From: Aquibaculum arenosum | Lineage (GTDB): Bacteria > Pseudomonadota > Alphaproteobacteria > Kiloniellales > DSM-21159 | NCBI RefSeq assembly: GCF_029222965.1 | Contig: NZ_JARHUD010000005.1 | Coordinates: 186,001-250,000 of the forward strand | Direction of reading: 5' to 3' | DNA: 64,000 nucleotides | Shown here: piece after piece, positions 19,248-27,761 of the stretch | Position numbering within the stretch: the first letter of the stretch is position 1 | Layout of the letters: each line of letters opens with the position of its first letter | Translations under genes and position numbers: made by a program | Notes under the pieces: model-generated | What the model was told of the DNA's origin: nothing | Databases searched by the model: none | The model's input: the letters and a program-made list of their open reading frames with translations, nothing else

Positions 19248-19806
19248 ATACGGGGGCCGTCGGCTCGAGGCGCCACAGGGCCGCAATCTTCGCCCCACCT
19301 CGGAACGCAGCCGGGAAGCGCTTTTCAGCATCCTGGAGTCCGGTCGCCGCAGCGAAGGTCGTCGGTTGCCGCAGGGCGCCCGAGTGCTCGACGCCTTTGC
19401 CGGTACGGGGGCGCTTGGCATCGAAGCCTTCTCCCGGGGGGCAGCGAGTGTCTGCTTCCTGGAGAACGCCCAGGAATCCCTGACTTTCCTGCGCCGCAAT
19501 CTCAGGGGCCTAGAACCTTCCGACGCCTTGCAGGTCAAAGGTGCGGATGTCCTGAAACCGCCCGTCGCGCCAGCACCCAGCGATCTGGTTCTGATGGACC
19601 CCCCCTATGACCGCAGCCTCGCAGCCCCTGCTCTAACGGCGCTGGCGGATGCCGGTTGGATCGGTCCCGAGACCCTGGTTGTCGTGGAGACATCAAACCG
19701 GGAACTGGAGCACGCCCCGGAAGGCTTTATCCTGCTGGATCAGCGGCGCTACGGGCGCGCGCGCCTGTCCTTCCTGCGTCAAGACCCTGTCAGCCTTCAG
19801 GATTGA
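19228..19806 (+). CDS. rsmD: 16S rRNA (guanine(966)-N(2))-methyltransferase
   Basis: The 192-residue protein has the RsmD start MRVVAGRYGGRRLEAP, the RPTSERSREALFSIL block, the SAM-binding loop VLDAFAGTGALGIEAFSRG and the catalytic LMDPPYD. It methylates G966 of 16S rRNA during 30S assembly. It overlaps the pseudouridine synthase gene by 20 bp, so two rRNA modification enzymes are coupled. It converges on the dioxygenase gene with only 15 bp between stops. Confidence 0.94.
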   Translation: MRVVAGRYGGRRLEAPQGRNLRPTSERSREALFSILESGRRSEGRRLPQGARVLDAFAGTGALGIEAFSRGAASVCFLENAQESLTFLRRNLRGLEPSDALQVKGADVLKPPVAPAPSDLVLMDPPYDRSLAAPALTALADAGWIGPETLVVVETSNRELEHAPEGFILLDQRRYGRARLSFLRQDPVSLQD

Positions 19807-19821
19807 TCCGGCCGGTGCGTG

Positions 19822-20592
19822 TCACTGGTCCCAGGCAAAGGCCGCCATAGAGAGGTTGCCGTAGGTGAAGCCGCGGTGCAGCAGGCGTCCGGCGCCCTGC
19901 CCCGCTCCCATGGCGAAGAAGAGCGGCAAGAAATGCTCGTCCGTCGGCTGGGCCTGCCGGGCATCGCCGCGATCCTGCCAGGCCAGCAAAGAGTCGCGCC
20001 GGTCTTCCGTCACGCTCTCCACCAGCCAGTCCTCGAAGGCTTGAGCCCAGGCCGCAGGGCGATCGCTGTGGCTCAGGGCGCGCAGATTGTGCACGGCGCC
20101 GCCGGAGCCGACCAGCAGCACGCCTTCCTCACGCAACGGCGCAAGCAGGCGTCCGATCTCATGGTGATGGGCCGCGCCCTGCCCGCGGGTCAGCGAAAGC
20201 TGCACCACCGGAATGTCCGCCTCGGGGTACATCAACAGCAAGGGCACCCAGGCGCCGTGATCCAGGCCCTGGTCCGCGACTGCTTTCGGTGGAAGTCCGC
20301 CATCGCCGAGCAGCGCCGCTGCTTGCTCGGCCAGGTCTCGGCTGCCCGGTGCCGGATAGCGCAGCCGGTAGAGCGCATCGGGAAAGCCGTAGAAGTCGTG
20401 AATGGTCTCGGGCCGCTCCGCCGTGCCGAGAGAGGGGACGGTCGCTTCCCAGTGTGCGGACACGATCAGAATGGCCTTCGGTCGCGGCAGGTTCTGCCCG
20501 AGCGTTCGCAGGAAGGCAGGCGTCGCGCCTTCCTCAAGCGGCAGCGTCGGCGCGCCGTGAGAAAGGAAAAGGCTGGGAAGCTTGCGAGTCAT
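19822..20592 (-). CDS. LigB-family extradiol ring-cleavage dioxygenase (DODA/YgiD type)
   Basis: The 256-residue protein has conserved LigB-fold blocks: LFLSHGAPTLPLE (metal His), ILIVSAHWEA (metal His), GLDHGAWVPL and TDEHFLPLFFAMGA. E. coli YgiD, of the same family, cleaves L-DOPA at the 4,5 position. A physiological aromatic substrate here is not known. The usual GSGSxxHNL segment reads GSGGAVHNL, a mild variation. ATG 20592 is preferred over a GTG three codons upstream because of the AGGTG spacing. It shares no operon with neighbours. Confidence 0.83.
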   Translation of the reverse strand: MTRKLPSLFLSHGAPTLPLEEGATPAFLRTLGQNLPRPKAILIVSAHWEATVPSLGTAERPETIHDFYGFPDALYRLRYPAPGSRDLAEQAAALLGDGGLPPKAVADQGLDHGAWVPLLLMYPEADIPVVQLSLTRGQGAAHHHEIGRLLAPLREEGVLLVGSGGAVHNLRALSHSDRPAAWAQAFEDWLVESVTEDRRDSLLAWQDRGDARQAQPTDEHFLPLFFAMGAGQGAGRLLHRGFTYGNLSMAAFAWDQ

Positions 20593-20689
20593 CTCGGGCA
20601 CCTATCGTCTCTGGAGTGCGGCGTCACCGACCGGGCGGCAACACCTCCTGGACGTCAAGATAACCCTTTACCGGCGGCCGAATAAGAAA

Positions 20690-20722
20690 CACCCGTGGCG
20701 AATGACTGTTTCGCCACGGGTG
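20690..20722 (-). terminator. rho-independent terminator of rpsD
   Basis: A 13-bp perfect inverted repeat (CACCCGTGGCGAA / TTCGCCACGGGTG) lies 55 bases beyond the rpsD stop and is followed on the minus strand by TTTCTTATT. Confidence 0.85.
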
Positions 20723-20777
20723 ACAATCTTGTCGTTTCGCGCAGCGGGCCAGAGCAGAAGCCCCGGCCCGCGTCGCG

Positions 20778-21395
20778 TTAGCGGGAGTAGAACTCGATGA
20801 CCAGGTTCGGTTCCATCTGCACCGGATAGGGCACGTCGGCCAGCTTCGGGCCGCGCAGATAGGTGGCCTTCAGGCCGTTGTCTTCGATGTCGATGTAGTC
20901 CGGCACGTCGCGCTCGGCGGAACTCACGGCCTCCAGCACCAGAACAAGCTCGCGGCTCTTCTGCTTCACTTCCACCACATCGCCGTCGCGCAGCTGATAG
21001 GAGGGAATGTTCACCCGCTTGCCGTTGACCAGCACATGGCCGTGGTTCACGAACTGGCGGGCAGCGAAGACGGTCGGCACGAACTTGGAGCGATAGACCA
21101 CCGCGTCCAGGCGGCGCTCCAACAGCTCAATGAGGTTCTCGCCCGTGTCGCCGCGGCGACGGGTGGCTTCCTCGTAGTACTTGCGGAACTGCTTCTCGCC
21201 GATGTTGCCGTAGTAGCCCTTCAGCTTCTGCTTCGCAGAGAGCTGGGTGCCGAAGTCGGAAGGCTTGCGCCGGCGGCTCTGGCCATGCTGGCCCGGGCCA
21301 TACTGGCGGCGATTGACGGGGCTTTTCGGCCGGCCCCAGAGGTTTTCGCCAAGACGGCGATTGATCTTGTACTTAGACTGAAGGCGCTTTGACAT
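20778..21395 (-). CDS. rpsD: 30S ribosomal protein S4
   Basis: S4 is a primary 16S rRNA-binding protein of the 30S body. The 205-residue protein shows the S4 N-terminal domain ([19 protein letters not shown]) and the S4 RNA-binding domain around [20 protein letters not shown] and [22 protein letters not shown]. The ATG at 21395 gives the usual MSKRLQSKY start and has an AAGGA site upstream; the longer frame is discounted. It is monocistronic, with a strong terminator downstream. Confidence 0.97.
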   Translation of the reverse strand: MSKRLQSKYKINRRLGENLWGRPKSPVNRRQYGPGQHGQSRRRKPSDFGTQLSAKQKLKGYYGNIGEKQFRKYYEEATRRRGDTGENLIELLERRLDAVVYRSKFVPTVFAARQFVNHGHVLVNGKRVNIPSYQLRDGDVVEVKQKSRELVLVLEAVSSAERDVPDYIDIEDNGLKATYLRGPKLADVPYPVQMEPNLVIEFYSR

Positions 21396-21530
21396 GCGCT
21401 GATCCTTCGCTTGAGCGGTTGCCTTTGTCCCGGTAGTCCAAAGCCGAAAGGCAATGGCGGGACGCACAACAAGGTGCACGCCCGCGTTCCCAGGAGTGAG
21501 GCCGGCACTTTATCCGGCGGCGGGCAAAGG

Positions 21531-24101
21531 TCAAGGGCCAGCGTCGGTCCAGGCAACCGCCACCGGAAAGTCGCGCCACAGCCGATCCAAGGCTATACGG
21601 CCGTCCGGCACGCGGCGGCCACTGAGCATGCGCAAGACCGAACCGCTGGACAAGCACAGGAAGGTCCGGGCAAACGCGCCGGGGCTCCAGGCCAGTTGGC
21701 CGGGCAAAAGATGCCGCAGCACCAGGCGGGGAACCGCCACGATAAGCCTGCTGTCGGGCAGGCTGCGCGAGAAGGCCAGCACGTGCTGCGCTTCGTCACC
21801 CTCGACTCTGAGCGGCTCGTAGTGACCGTCCTGAAACAGCGCCCGCCTCGCCTGGCGCAGGCCCAGCAGGTGGGTGAGCAACCAAAGCTTCGGCAAGCCT
21901 TCGCGCCAGCGCTCGAGAACCTGCGTCGCCGTGAGGGCCTTCGCCTCTTCCAGCAATTGCATACGCCGGACGAAGTCGATGGGCCGGCGATTGTCCGGAT
22001 CGACCATGCTGAAATCATAGAGTTCCGAGCCCTGATAGATATCGGGCACGCCCGGCAGGGTCAGCTTCAGGGTGAGTTGCGACAGGGAGTTCACCGCCCC
22101 GGCCGTTTCAGTCTGTGCGATGGTTGCGCGAATGTCGCGCAGCAGCGGCCGTTGTGCCGGCTCGAACAGCCCCCTGACGAAGGTTTCCAAGCCCTGTTCA
22201 TAAGCCCGGTTCGGTGCGGTCCAGCTCGTTCGCTCCTTGGCTTCGCGCACCGCCTTGATCAAGAAACCGGCAGTCCGCTCTGCCAGCTCCTGCAGCCCGT
22301 CCTCATTGTCCAGCGCAAGTTCCGGCGGCCAGGCGCCCAGCAAGGCTTGGTAGAGCAGCCACTCGACCGATCGGTCCGGCAGTCCCGATACGTCCGGAGC
22401 CGGCCAGAGAGGCGCGGCTGCAGCCCGCCAGCGCTCCACCGCCTCGGCCCAGGCAGACGGCATTTCGCTCAACACGGCAAGGCGGGCGCGGGCATCCTCT
22501 CCACGTTTGGTGTCATGGGTTGCAGTGGCCGAAAGCGCGCCGGATCCCTGTGCTTGGCGTCGGCCCATGGCGTCATGGAAGTGCTCGCTTTCCAGCCCGA
22601 AGCGCGCCGGCTCCGCCCCAACCTCATTGAGGGCGATGAGGCGATTGAAACGATAGAAGAGTGTATCCTCCATGGCCTTCGCCATCAGAGGGCCGCTGGT
22701 CTGCTGAAAGCGTTGAATGAAGGTCCGGCGAACACCGCCATGCCAGGGGTCCTCTTTCACCGGCTGCAGCAGCAGATCTATGATGAATCCCAGCGCGCGT
22801 CTGTCTTCTATCCGGCGATCGGACACCACCTCTTGGGCAGCCTGGAGCAGGAGCAAGCGATCGCGCCGCGAGGGGCCGCCGGTGTCGATATAGGTTCGGT
22901 AAACGGGGAGCGCGATCAGCAATTCGATGATCGCCTTCCTTAGGGAATCCGCAGGAAGGTCCCGGCTTGCCGTGTCCTCGGCTGCAATCTGCGTCATCAT
23001 TTCGACGAGCGCCGTCAACTCGGCTGCAAGATTGTCGCTCAGGACCTGCCGCTTGGCGGCCCGAAGCGCCGCAGCATAATCGGCCCCGGCTCCGGTGAAA
23101 CGACACCAGGCCTCGGTGAAAGCAGGTTCAGCCTCCGGATCGACCTGCAGGGCCGTTAGCATCGCACCCAGTTCATAGCCCGTGGTGCCGGCACAGGCCC
23201 AGTCTTCCGGAAGGCTTTCATCCGGCCCAAGGATCTTCTCGACGAGGGCGGAACTGCGCCCACTCGCCTCGCGGAGACGAAAGAGATAGGTCTTCGGATC
23301 TGCCAGCCCGTCGATGTGGTCGATCCGCAAACGATCGACCGAGCCTTCCCGGAGCAGCCGCAACGGCAGGGCATGAACGGCTGCAAAAACACGCGGGTCC
23401 TCAACGCGCACCCCAACCAGATCCGTGATCTCGAAGAAGCGACGATAGCTGAGTGCGGCCCTGGCCAATCGCCAATGAGCCAGGCGCCAGACCTGCGCTT
23501 CGTGCAGAGCGTGGAGCAGTTCAGGGTTGCGATTGACCCGTTCCACTACGCTGCGCTTGTCCAGCGTTGCGCCGCACACCACATCCAGCGAAGCCGGATG
23601 CAAAGGCAGGTGCAGGTCCCTGTAGCGAAACTGGAACTCATCACTTTCTTGATGCCACACCACGGAAAAGTGACCCGCCGCCAGTGCCTCACCATAGGGC
23701 TCCGCCAGCAGAGGCAGAAGCAGGCGCGGTGCCCCCCAGTCGATATCGAAACAGTGCGCGTAAGTGCTGTCCTGTCCATGGATCAGCAGGTCATGCCACC
23801 AGGGGTTCGCGGTGCGGGCAGCCATGTGATTGGGCACGATATCCAACAGCATCGCCAGGCCGTGATCGCGTAGTGTTTCCGAAAGCAGCCGGAATCCCTC
23901 CTCTCCTCCCAGGCCGGGATCGAACCGCTGGTGATCGATGACATCGTAGCCGTGAGTCGAGCCGGGCACGGCGGCAAAGATCGGCGACGCGTAGAGGTGG
24001 CTGACCCCCAACTCGGCCAGATAAGGCACCAGCTCCGCTGCCTTCGCGAAGGTCATGCCGTTGCGAAACTGCAGGCGATAGCTAGCAAGAAACTCAGTCA
24101 T
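21531..24101 (-). CDS. treY: maltooligosyl trehalose synthase
   Basis: TreY turns the reducing-end maltosyl unit of an alpha-1,4-glucan into a trehalosyl unit by intramolecular transglycosylation. The 856-residue GH13 enzyme shows the family start YRLQFRNGMTFAKAAELVPYLAELGVSHLY in pieces, then the catalytic Asp in VDRLRIDHIDGLADP, the acid Glu near ILGPDESLPEDW, and the third Asp in ATHDTKRGED. The position next to malQ and treZ supports the call. It overlaps malQ by 4 bp and is the last gene of the seven-gene trehalose/glucan operon. TreZ then releases free trehalose. Confidence 0.95.
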   Translation of the reverse strand: MTEFLASYRLQFRNGMTFAKAAELVPYLAELGVSHLYASPIFAAVPGSTHGYDVIDHQRFDPGLGGEEGFRLLSETLRDHGLAMLLDIVPNHMAARTANPWWHDLLIHGQDSTYAHCFDIDWGAPRLLLPLLAEPYGEALAAGHFSVVWHQESDEFQFRYRDLHLPLHPASLDVVCGATLDKRSVVERVNRNPELLHALHEAQVWRLAHWRLARAALSYRRFFEITDLVGVRVEDPRVFAAVHALPLRLLREGSVDRLRIDHIDGLADPKTYLFRLREASGRSSALVEKILGPDESLPEDWACAGTTGYELGAMLTALQVDPEAEPAFTEAWCRFTGAGADYAAALRAAKRQVLSDNLAAELTALVEMMTQIAAEDTASRDLPADSLRKAIIELLIALPVYRTYIDTGGPSRRDRLLLLQAAQEVVSDRRIEDRRALGFIIDLLLQPVKEDPWHGGVRRTFIQRFQQTSGPLMAKAMEDTLFYRFNRLIALNEVGAEPARFGLESEHFHDAMGRRQAQGSGALSATATHDTKRGEDARARLAVLSEMPSAWAEAVERWRAAAAPLWPAPDVSGLPDRSVEWLLYQALLGAWPPELALDNEDGLQELAERTAGFLIKAVREAKERTSWTAPNRAYEQGLETFVRGLFEPAQRPLLRDIRATIAQTETAGAVNSLSQLTLKLTLPGVPDIYQGSELYDFSMVDPDNRRPIDFVRRMQLLEEAKALTATQVLERWREGLPKLWLLTHLLGLRQARRALFQDGHYEPLRVEGDEAQHVLAFSRSLPDSRLIVAVPRLVLRHLLPGQLAWSPGAFARTFLCLSSGSVLRMLSGRRVPDGRIALDRLWRDFPVAVAWTDAGP

Positions 24102-25936
24102 GGCAGCCTGCTCGCCCCCTGCGCGTTAGGTCGCGGCCGCTCCGCCGCCACCGCTGCCAGCGTGGCGTTGAAAAGCGGCTCGGCGTCCAGTGCCTCGAGA
24201 CTGCAGGAGAGCCGTTGTCGCCAGTTGGGGTACTCCGCGCGCGTTCCAGGGAGATTGACCTGCCTGCGCTCTCCCAGAAGGTCTTCGATCTGCACGGCCA
24301 TCAGGCGGCTGGGCGTCCGGGCGAGGAAGCGATGCACGCCAATGACTGGCGGCTCGCCCGCAGCGATCTCACCACTGTCGATGTCCTCCGCAGCCAGAGC
24401 CTTCAAGACTTCCTGTTTCTCGCTCGCTCGCGCATTGCTGAGCCCTTCGGCGGCGTCTGCCGAAAGCAGCTCGAGAGATCGTCGCATTAGGACATCCTCG
24501 CCCCGCCACCAGCCGGCGAATGTGGGGGTGTCGTGACTGCCAAGACAGGCCAGGGCTGACCGCGGCCAGCGTGCCGGCGGCTTAAAGCCGCCGGTCCTGC
24601 TGCGCTCAAGATAGAACAGGCGATAGCCGGCCATGCCCACCGTCGCCATGGCATCGCGGAAGCCTGCGGGCACCACTCCCAAGTCCTCTCCGATGATGAG
24701 CGCCCGGGCCTCCTGCGATGCCGCAGCAAGGGCGCGCAGAATCCTATCCATCGGATAAAGCACATAGGCGCCTTCCGCCGGCGTGGCACCTTCCGGGATC
24801 CAGAACAGGCGATAGACGCTCATGGCGTGGTCGATCCGCAAGGCGCCAGCCTGGCTCAGTATCGCGTCATAGGAACGTCGCAGCGGCATCAGCTCGCTCT
24901 TGAACAGTGCGGCCGGCGAGAGGGGCGCCAACCCCCAATCCTGACCCAACGGGTTGAAGCTGTCCGGTGGCGCGCCGATGGTCGCCCCCACGACCGTCAG
25001 GCTGCGGTCGCTCCAAGTGGCCGCGCCGTCCGGAGCGGTGCCGACCGCAAGATCGAGGTAGAGCCCAATGCGCATACCGGCCTGCTTCAGGCGCTGCTTC
25101 GCCGCTGCGAGCTGCTCCTGGGCGAGCCATTGCAGCCAGAGATGAAAGTCCACCTCGCCGTCGTACTCATGCGCAAAGAGTGCCACCGCCTGGCTCTCGG
25201 AATGTTCATAGGCGGCGGGCCAACTGGTCCATCCAGCGCCGAAGCCCTCGGACACCATGAAACAGCTCAGCGCCTCGAAGAGGGCGTAGCGCTGCAGCTC
25301 CGCTCCGCCCTGCTCCAGGAAGGCTTGCGGCACGCTCGGCCGTCGACGTTGCCACACGTGACGCAGGGCGCGCAGCTTGGCCGCACCGACGGCGGCATAA
25401 TCAAGCGTCTCTACCGAACGGAGCCCGGAAAGTGCAGCCGCATCAACGTCCGCTGGAATGAAGCCTTCTACGCAGTCGACCGCGATATAGAGCGGGTTGA
25501 GGAAGCTGCGGTGGCTTGGAAAAAAAGGGCTGCTGCGCTCCGGAGCGGCCATGAAAAGGGCGTGCAGCGGATTGATCCCGAGAAAATCCGCCCCCCTGCC
25601 GGCAAGCATTTCGCCCAGGCGGGCCAGATCCTCGAAATCACCCATTCCCCAGTTGCGCTGCGAACGCAGGGCATAGAGTTGACAGGTCACGCCCCAGACG
25701 CGACCACGCGTGAGAAAGCTGGGTAGATGACACGTGACGCCCTCCGGTGCCTCGGGCGGCGGGGGCCAGGGTTCTTGGGGAACCGGGAAACCTTCGGCTG
25801 GCACCGCGCCATGGCCGAGCACCTCGAGCAGAGCCGCCACACTCGTTTCCGGCACCTGGAACAGCCTTCCATCAGCACCGCGATAGCGGGTCACGAGGCC
25901 ATAGGCCATGGCCAGACGGTCCAGTTCAGGTGCCAT
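24098..25936 (-). CDS. malQ: 4-alpha-glucanotransferase (amylomaltase)
   Basis: MalQ transfers maltooligosaccharide segments between alpha-1,4-glucans and releases glucose. This GH77 protein of 612 residues has SQRNWGMGDFEDL, the catalytic Asp in ALRIDHAMSVYRLFWIP, the acid/base Glu in IIGEDLGVVP and the stabiliser Asp in GSHDTPTFAGWW. A roughly 85-residue N-terminal segment precedes the barrel, as in proteobacterial MalQ. It starts 4 bp after the treZ stop and overlaps treY by 4 bp. In this operon it probably recycles short malto-oligosaccharides left by GlgX and TreZ into chains that TreY or GlgE can use. Confidence 0.93.
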   Translation of the reverse strand: MAPELDRLAMAYGLVTRYRGADGRLFQVPETSVAALLEVLGHGAVPAEGFPVPQEPWPPPPEAPEGVTCHLPSFLTRGRVWGVTCQLYALRSQRNWGMGDFEDLARLGEMLAGRGADFLGINPLHALFMAAPERSSPFFPSHRSFLNPLYIAVDCVEGFIPADVDAAALSGLRSVETLDYAAVGAAKLRALRHVWQRRRPSVPQAFLEQGGAELQRYALFEALSCFMVSEGFGAGWTSWPAAYEHSESQAVALFAHEYDGEVDFHLWLQWLAQEQLAAAKQRLKQAGMRIGLYLDLAVGTAPDGAATWSDRSLTVVGATIGAPPDSFNPLGQDWGLAPLSPAALFKSELMPLRRSYDAILSQAGALRIDHAMSVYRLFWIPEGATPAEGAYVLYPMDRILRALAAASQEARALIIGEDLGVVPAGFRDAMATVGMAGYRLFYLERSRTGGFKPPARWPRSALACLGSHDTPTFAGWWRGEDVLMRRSLELLSADAAEGLSNARASEKQEVLKALAAEDIDSGEIAAGEPPVIGVHRFLARTPSRLMAVQIEDLLGERRQVNLPGTRAEYPNWRQRLSCSLEALDAEPLFNATLAAVAAERPRPNAQGASRLP

Positions 25937-25940
25937 GCCC

Positions 25941-27761
25941 CTAGCCTCCGGCCGGTCCCAGGGTCGTCACCAGACTATGCGCGAAGAGGCTGCCCTGGCG
26001 CAGGGCCGCACCGCTGCCCTGGTCGCTCTCGTATAGCAGGCGCCCCGTGCCGGCGCCGGGCATGGCCTGGCAGTCCGTTGTCCCCAGGTTCAGGTGCAGC
26101 ATCAGTTGCTCGTCCAGCACTTGCCAGCACACGAAGAGCGCATCGGGAGCCAGCCGAGCCGCCCGCCCCTGAAAGGAGCGCATGTGCGGCAGCAGCGGGC
26201 TGATCTCCCGCTTTCGAATGGCAAGCAGGTCTCGAATAAGGTTCTGGCGCGCTTCGCCTTGCGGCGTGACGGCCTCAGCCCAATCAAGTTGACTGGCCTC
26301 GAAGGTCGAAAGCTCGTTGGGATCGGGAATGGCTGCTGCCTTTGCGGCGCTGAATGCCGGAAAGGCGCGAAATTCGTGGCGACGCCCCTCCCGAACCGCC
26401 CGGGCCAACGCGCCGTGAAAGTCGGTGAAGAAGAGAAAGGGACGGGTTTCGCCATACTCCTCGCCCATGAAAAGCAGCGGAACCTGCGGGTTGAGCAGCA
26501 GCATGGCCAGCAAGAGCTCGTAGCTCTTCGGGTCGCTGAGCCGGCTCAACCTTTCGCCAAAGGCCCGGTTGCCGATCTGGTCATGGTTTTGCAGGAAGGC
26601 GATGAAGGACTGCGGCGGCTGCTTCCCACTGGCCACGCCTCGGGGTTGGCCGTTCCAGGGCGCATAGGCCTCGCCCTGATAGACGAAGCCCTTGGCCAGG
26701 GCCTTGCTCAGATGCTCAAGCGGATCGTCGGCGAAAGCTGCGTAGTAGCCGCTGCTCTCGCCGGTGGCGATGCAATGGGCGGCATGATGGAGGTCGTCGT
26801 TCCACTCAGCTGTGAAGAGCCGAGGCTGATTCCGCTCATCATAGGGATGCAGCGTGACGATGTTCCGCTCGTCCTCGGTCATAAGATGGATGTGTCGATC
26901 CGGCCAATGCTCCCGGATGCGTGCGGCCATCTGCTCCAGTAGGTGCGGCGCACCGTCATCGATCACATGGTCGATGGCATCGAAGCGCAGGCCGTCGAGG
27001 CGAAACTCGTCGAGCCAATAGAGTGCGTTATCGACGAAGAAGTCCCGGACTGCGGGCTCAGCATAGCGAATGGCGGCACCCCAGGGGGTTTGCCGGTCCG
27101 GATCGAAGAAATCCGGGGCGTAGTCGGCCAGGTGGTTTCCCTCGGGGCCGAAGTGATTATAGACCACGTCGAGGAAGACCATCAGGCCGCGCTGGTGCGC
27201 CGCATCCACCAGCCGCTTGAGTCCCCGGACGCCGCCATAGGCCCGATGGGGGCAGTAGAGCAGCACGCCGTCATAGCCCCAGCCCCGCTCCCCGGCGAAC
27301 TGGGCCACCGGCATCAACTCGATGGCCGTGACGCCCAGGTCGGCGAGATGGTCCAATTTGCCGATGACGCCGTCAAAGCTTCCCTCGGGCGTGAAGGTTC
27401 CGGGATGCAGTTCGTAGATTACGGTTTCTTCCCAGGGTCGCCCCTTCCAGTCGCTGCACTGCCAATCGAAGGCGCTGGAGGTCAGCAGACTGGGTCCGTT
27501 CACGTCCGATTTCTGCGCCCGGGCCGCGGGATCTGGCACGTTTCTGCCCGTGGGCAGCCGATAGCGATAGAGCTGCCCTTCCGCGAGGCCGTCGTGGCTG
27601 GTTTCGAACCAACCGTCCCCTACTGCGGTCATCGCCACTGGCGTGTCGGACAGCAGATCCAACTCAAGCGCCTCGACAGCCGGTGCCCAGAGGCGGAAGC
27701 AGGCCGTGCCGTCGCCACGCAGATGGGCACCCCAGCGGGGCTCGAAAGCCGGCCTGCTCAT
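25941..27761 (-). CDS. treZ: malto-oligosyltrehalose trehalohydrolase
   Basis: TreZ cuts the alpha-1,4 bond next to the trehalosyl end made by TreY and so frees trehalose. The 606-residue protein has an N-terminal CBM48-like domain (GAHLRGDGTACFRLWAP), then a GH13 barrel with catalytic Asp in LDGLRFDAIDHV, Glu in HLMTEDERNIVT and the third Asp in LQNHDQIGNRAFGERL. GERL and the FTPEGSFDGVIGKLDHL region match TreZ rather than GlgB. It overlaps the glgX stop by 4 bp and precedes malQ by 4 bp, giving tight translational coupling. Confidence 0.94.
   Translation of the reverse strand: MSRPAFEPRWGAHLRGDGTACFRLWAPAVEALELDLLSDTPVAMTAVGDGWFETSHDGLAEGQLYRYRLPTGRNVPDPAARAQKSDVNGPSLLTSSAFDWQCSDWKGRPWEETVIYELHPGTFTPEGSFDGVIGKLDHLADLGVTAIELMPVAQFAGERGWGYDGVLLYCPHRAYGGVRGLKRLVDAAHQRGLMVFLDVVYNHFGPEGNHLADYAPDFFDPDRQTPWGAAIRYAEPAVRDFFVDNALYWLDEFRLDGLRFDAIDHVIDDGAPHLLEQMAARIREHWPDRHIHLMTEDERNIVTLHPYDERNQPRLFTAEWNDDLHHAAHCIATGESSGYYAAFADDPLEHLSKALAKGFVYQGEAYAPWNGQPRGVASGKQPPQSFIAFLQNHDQIGNRAFGERLSRLSDPKSYELLLAMLLLNPQVPLLFMGEEYGETRPFLFFTDFHGALARAVREGRRHEFRAFPAFSAAKAAAIPDPNELSTFEASQLDWAEAVTPQGEARQNLIRDLLAIRKREISPLLPHMRSFQGRAARLAPDALFVCWQVLDEQLMLHLNLGTTDCQAMPGAGTGRLLYESDQGSGAALRQGSLFAHSLVTTLGPAGG

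Noticed and set aside
21411-22943. Long plus-strand open frame opposite treY
   Set aside because: It starts inside the gap between rpsD and treY, has low-complexity composition and no family match; treY has all GH13 catalytic residues.
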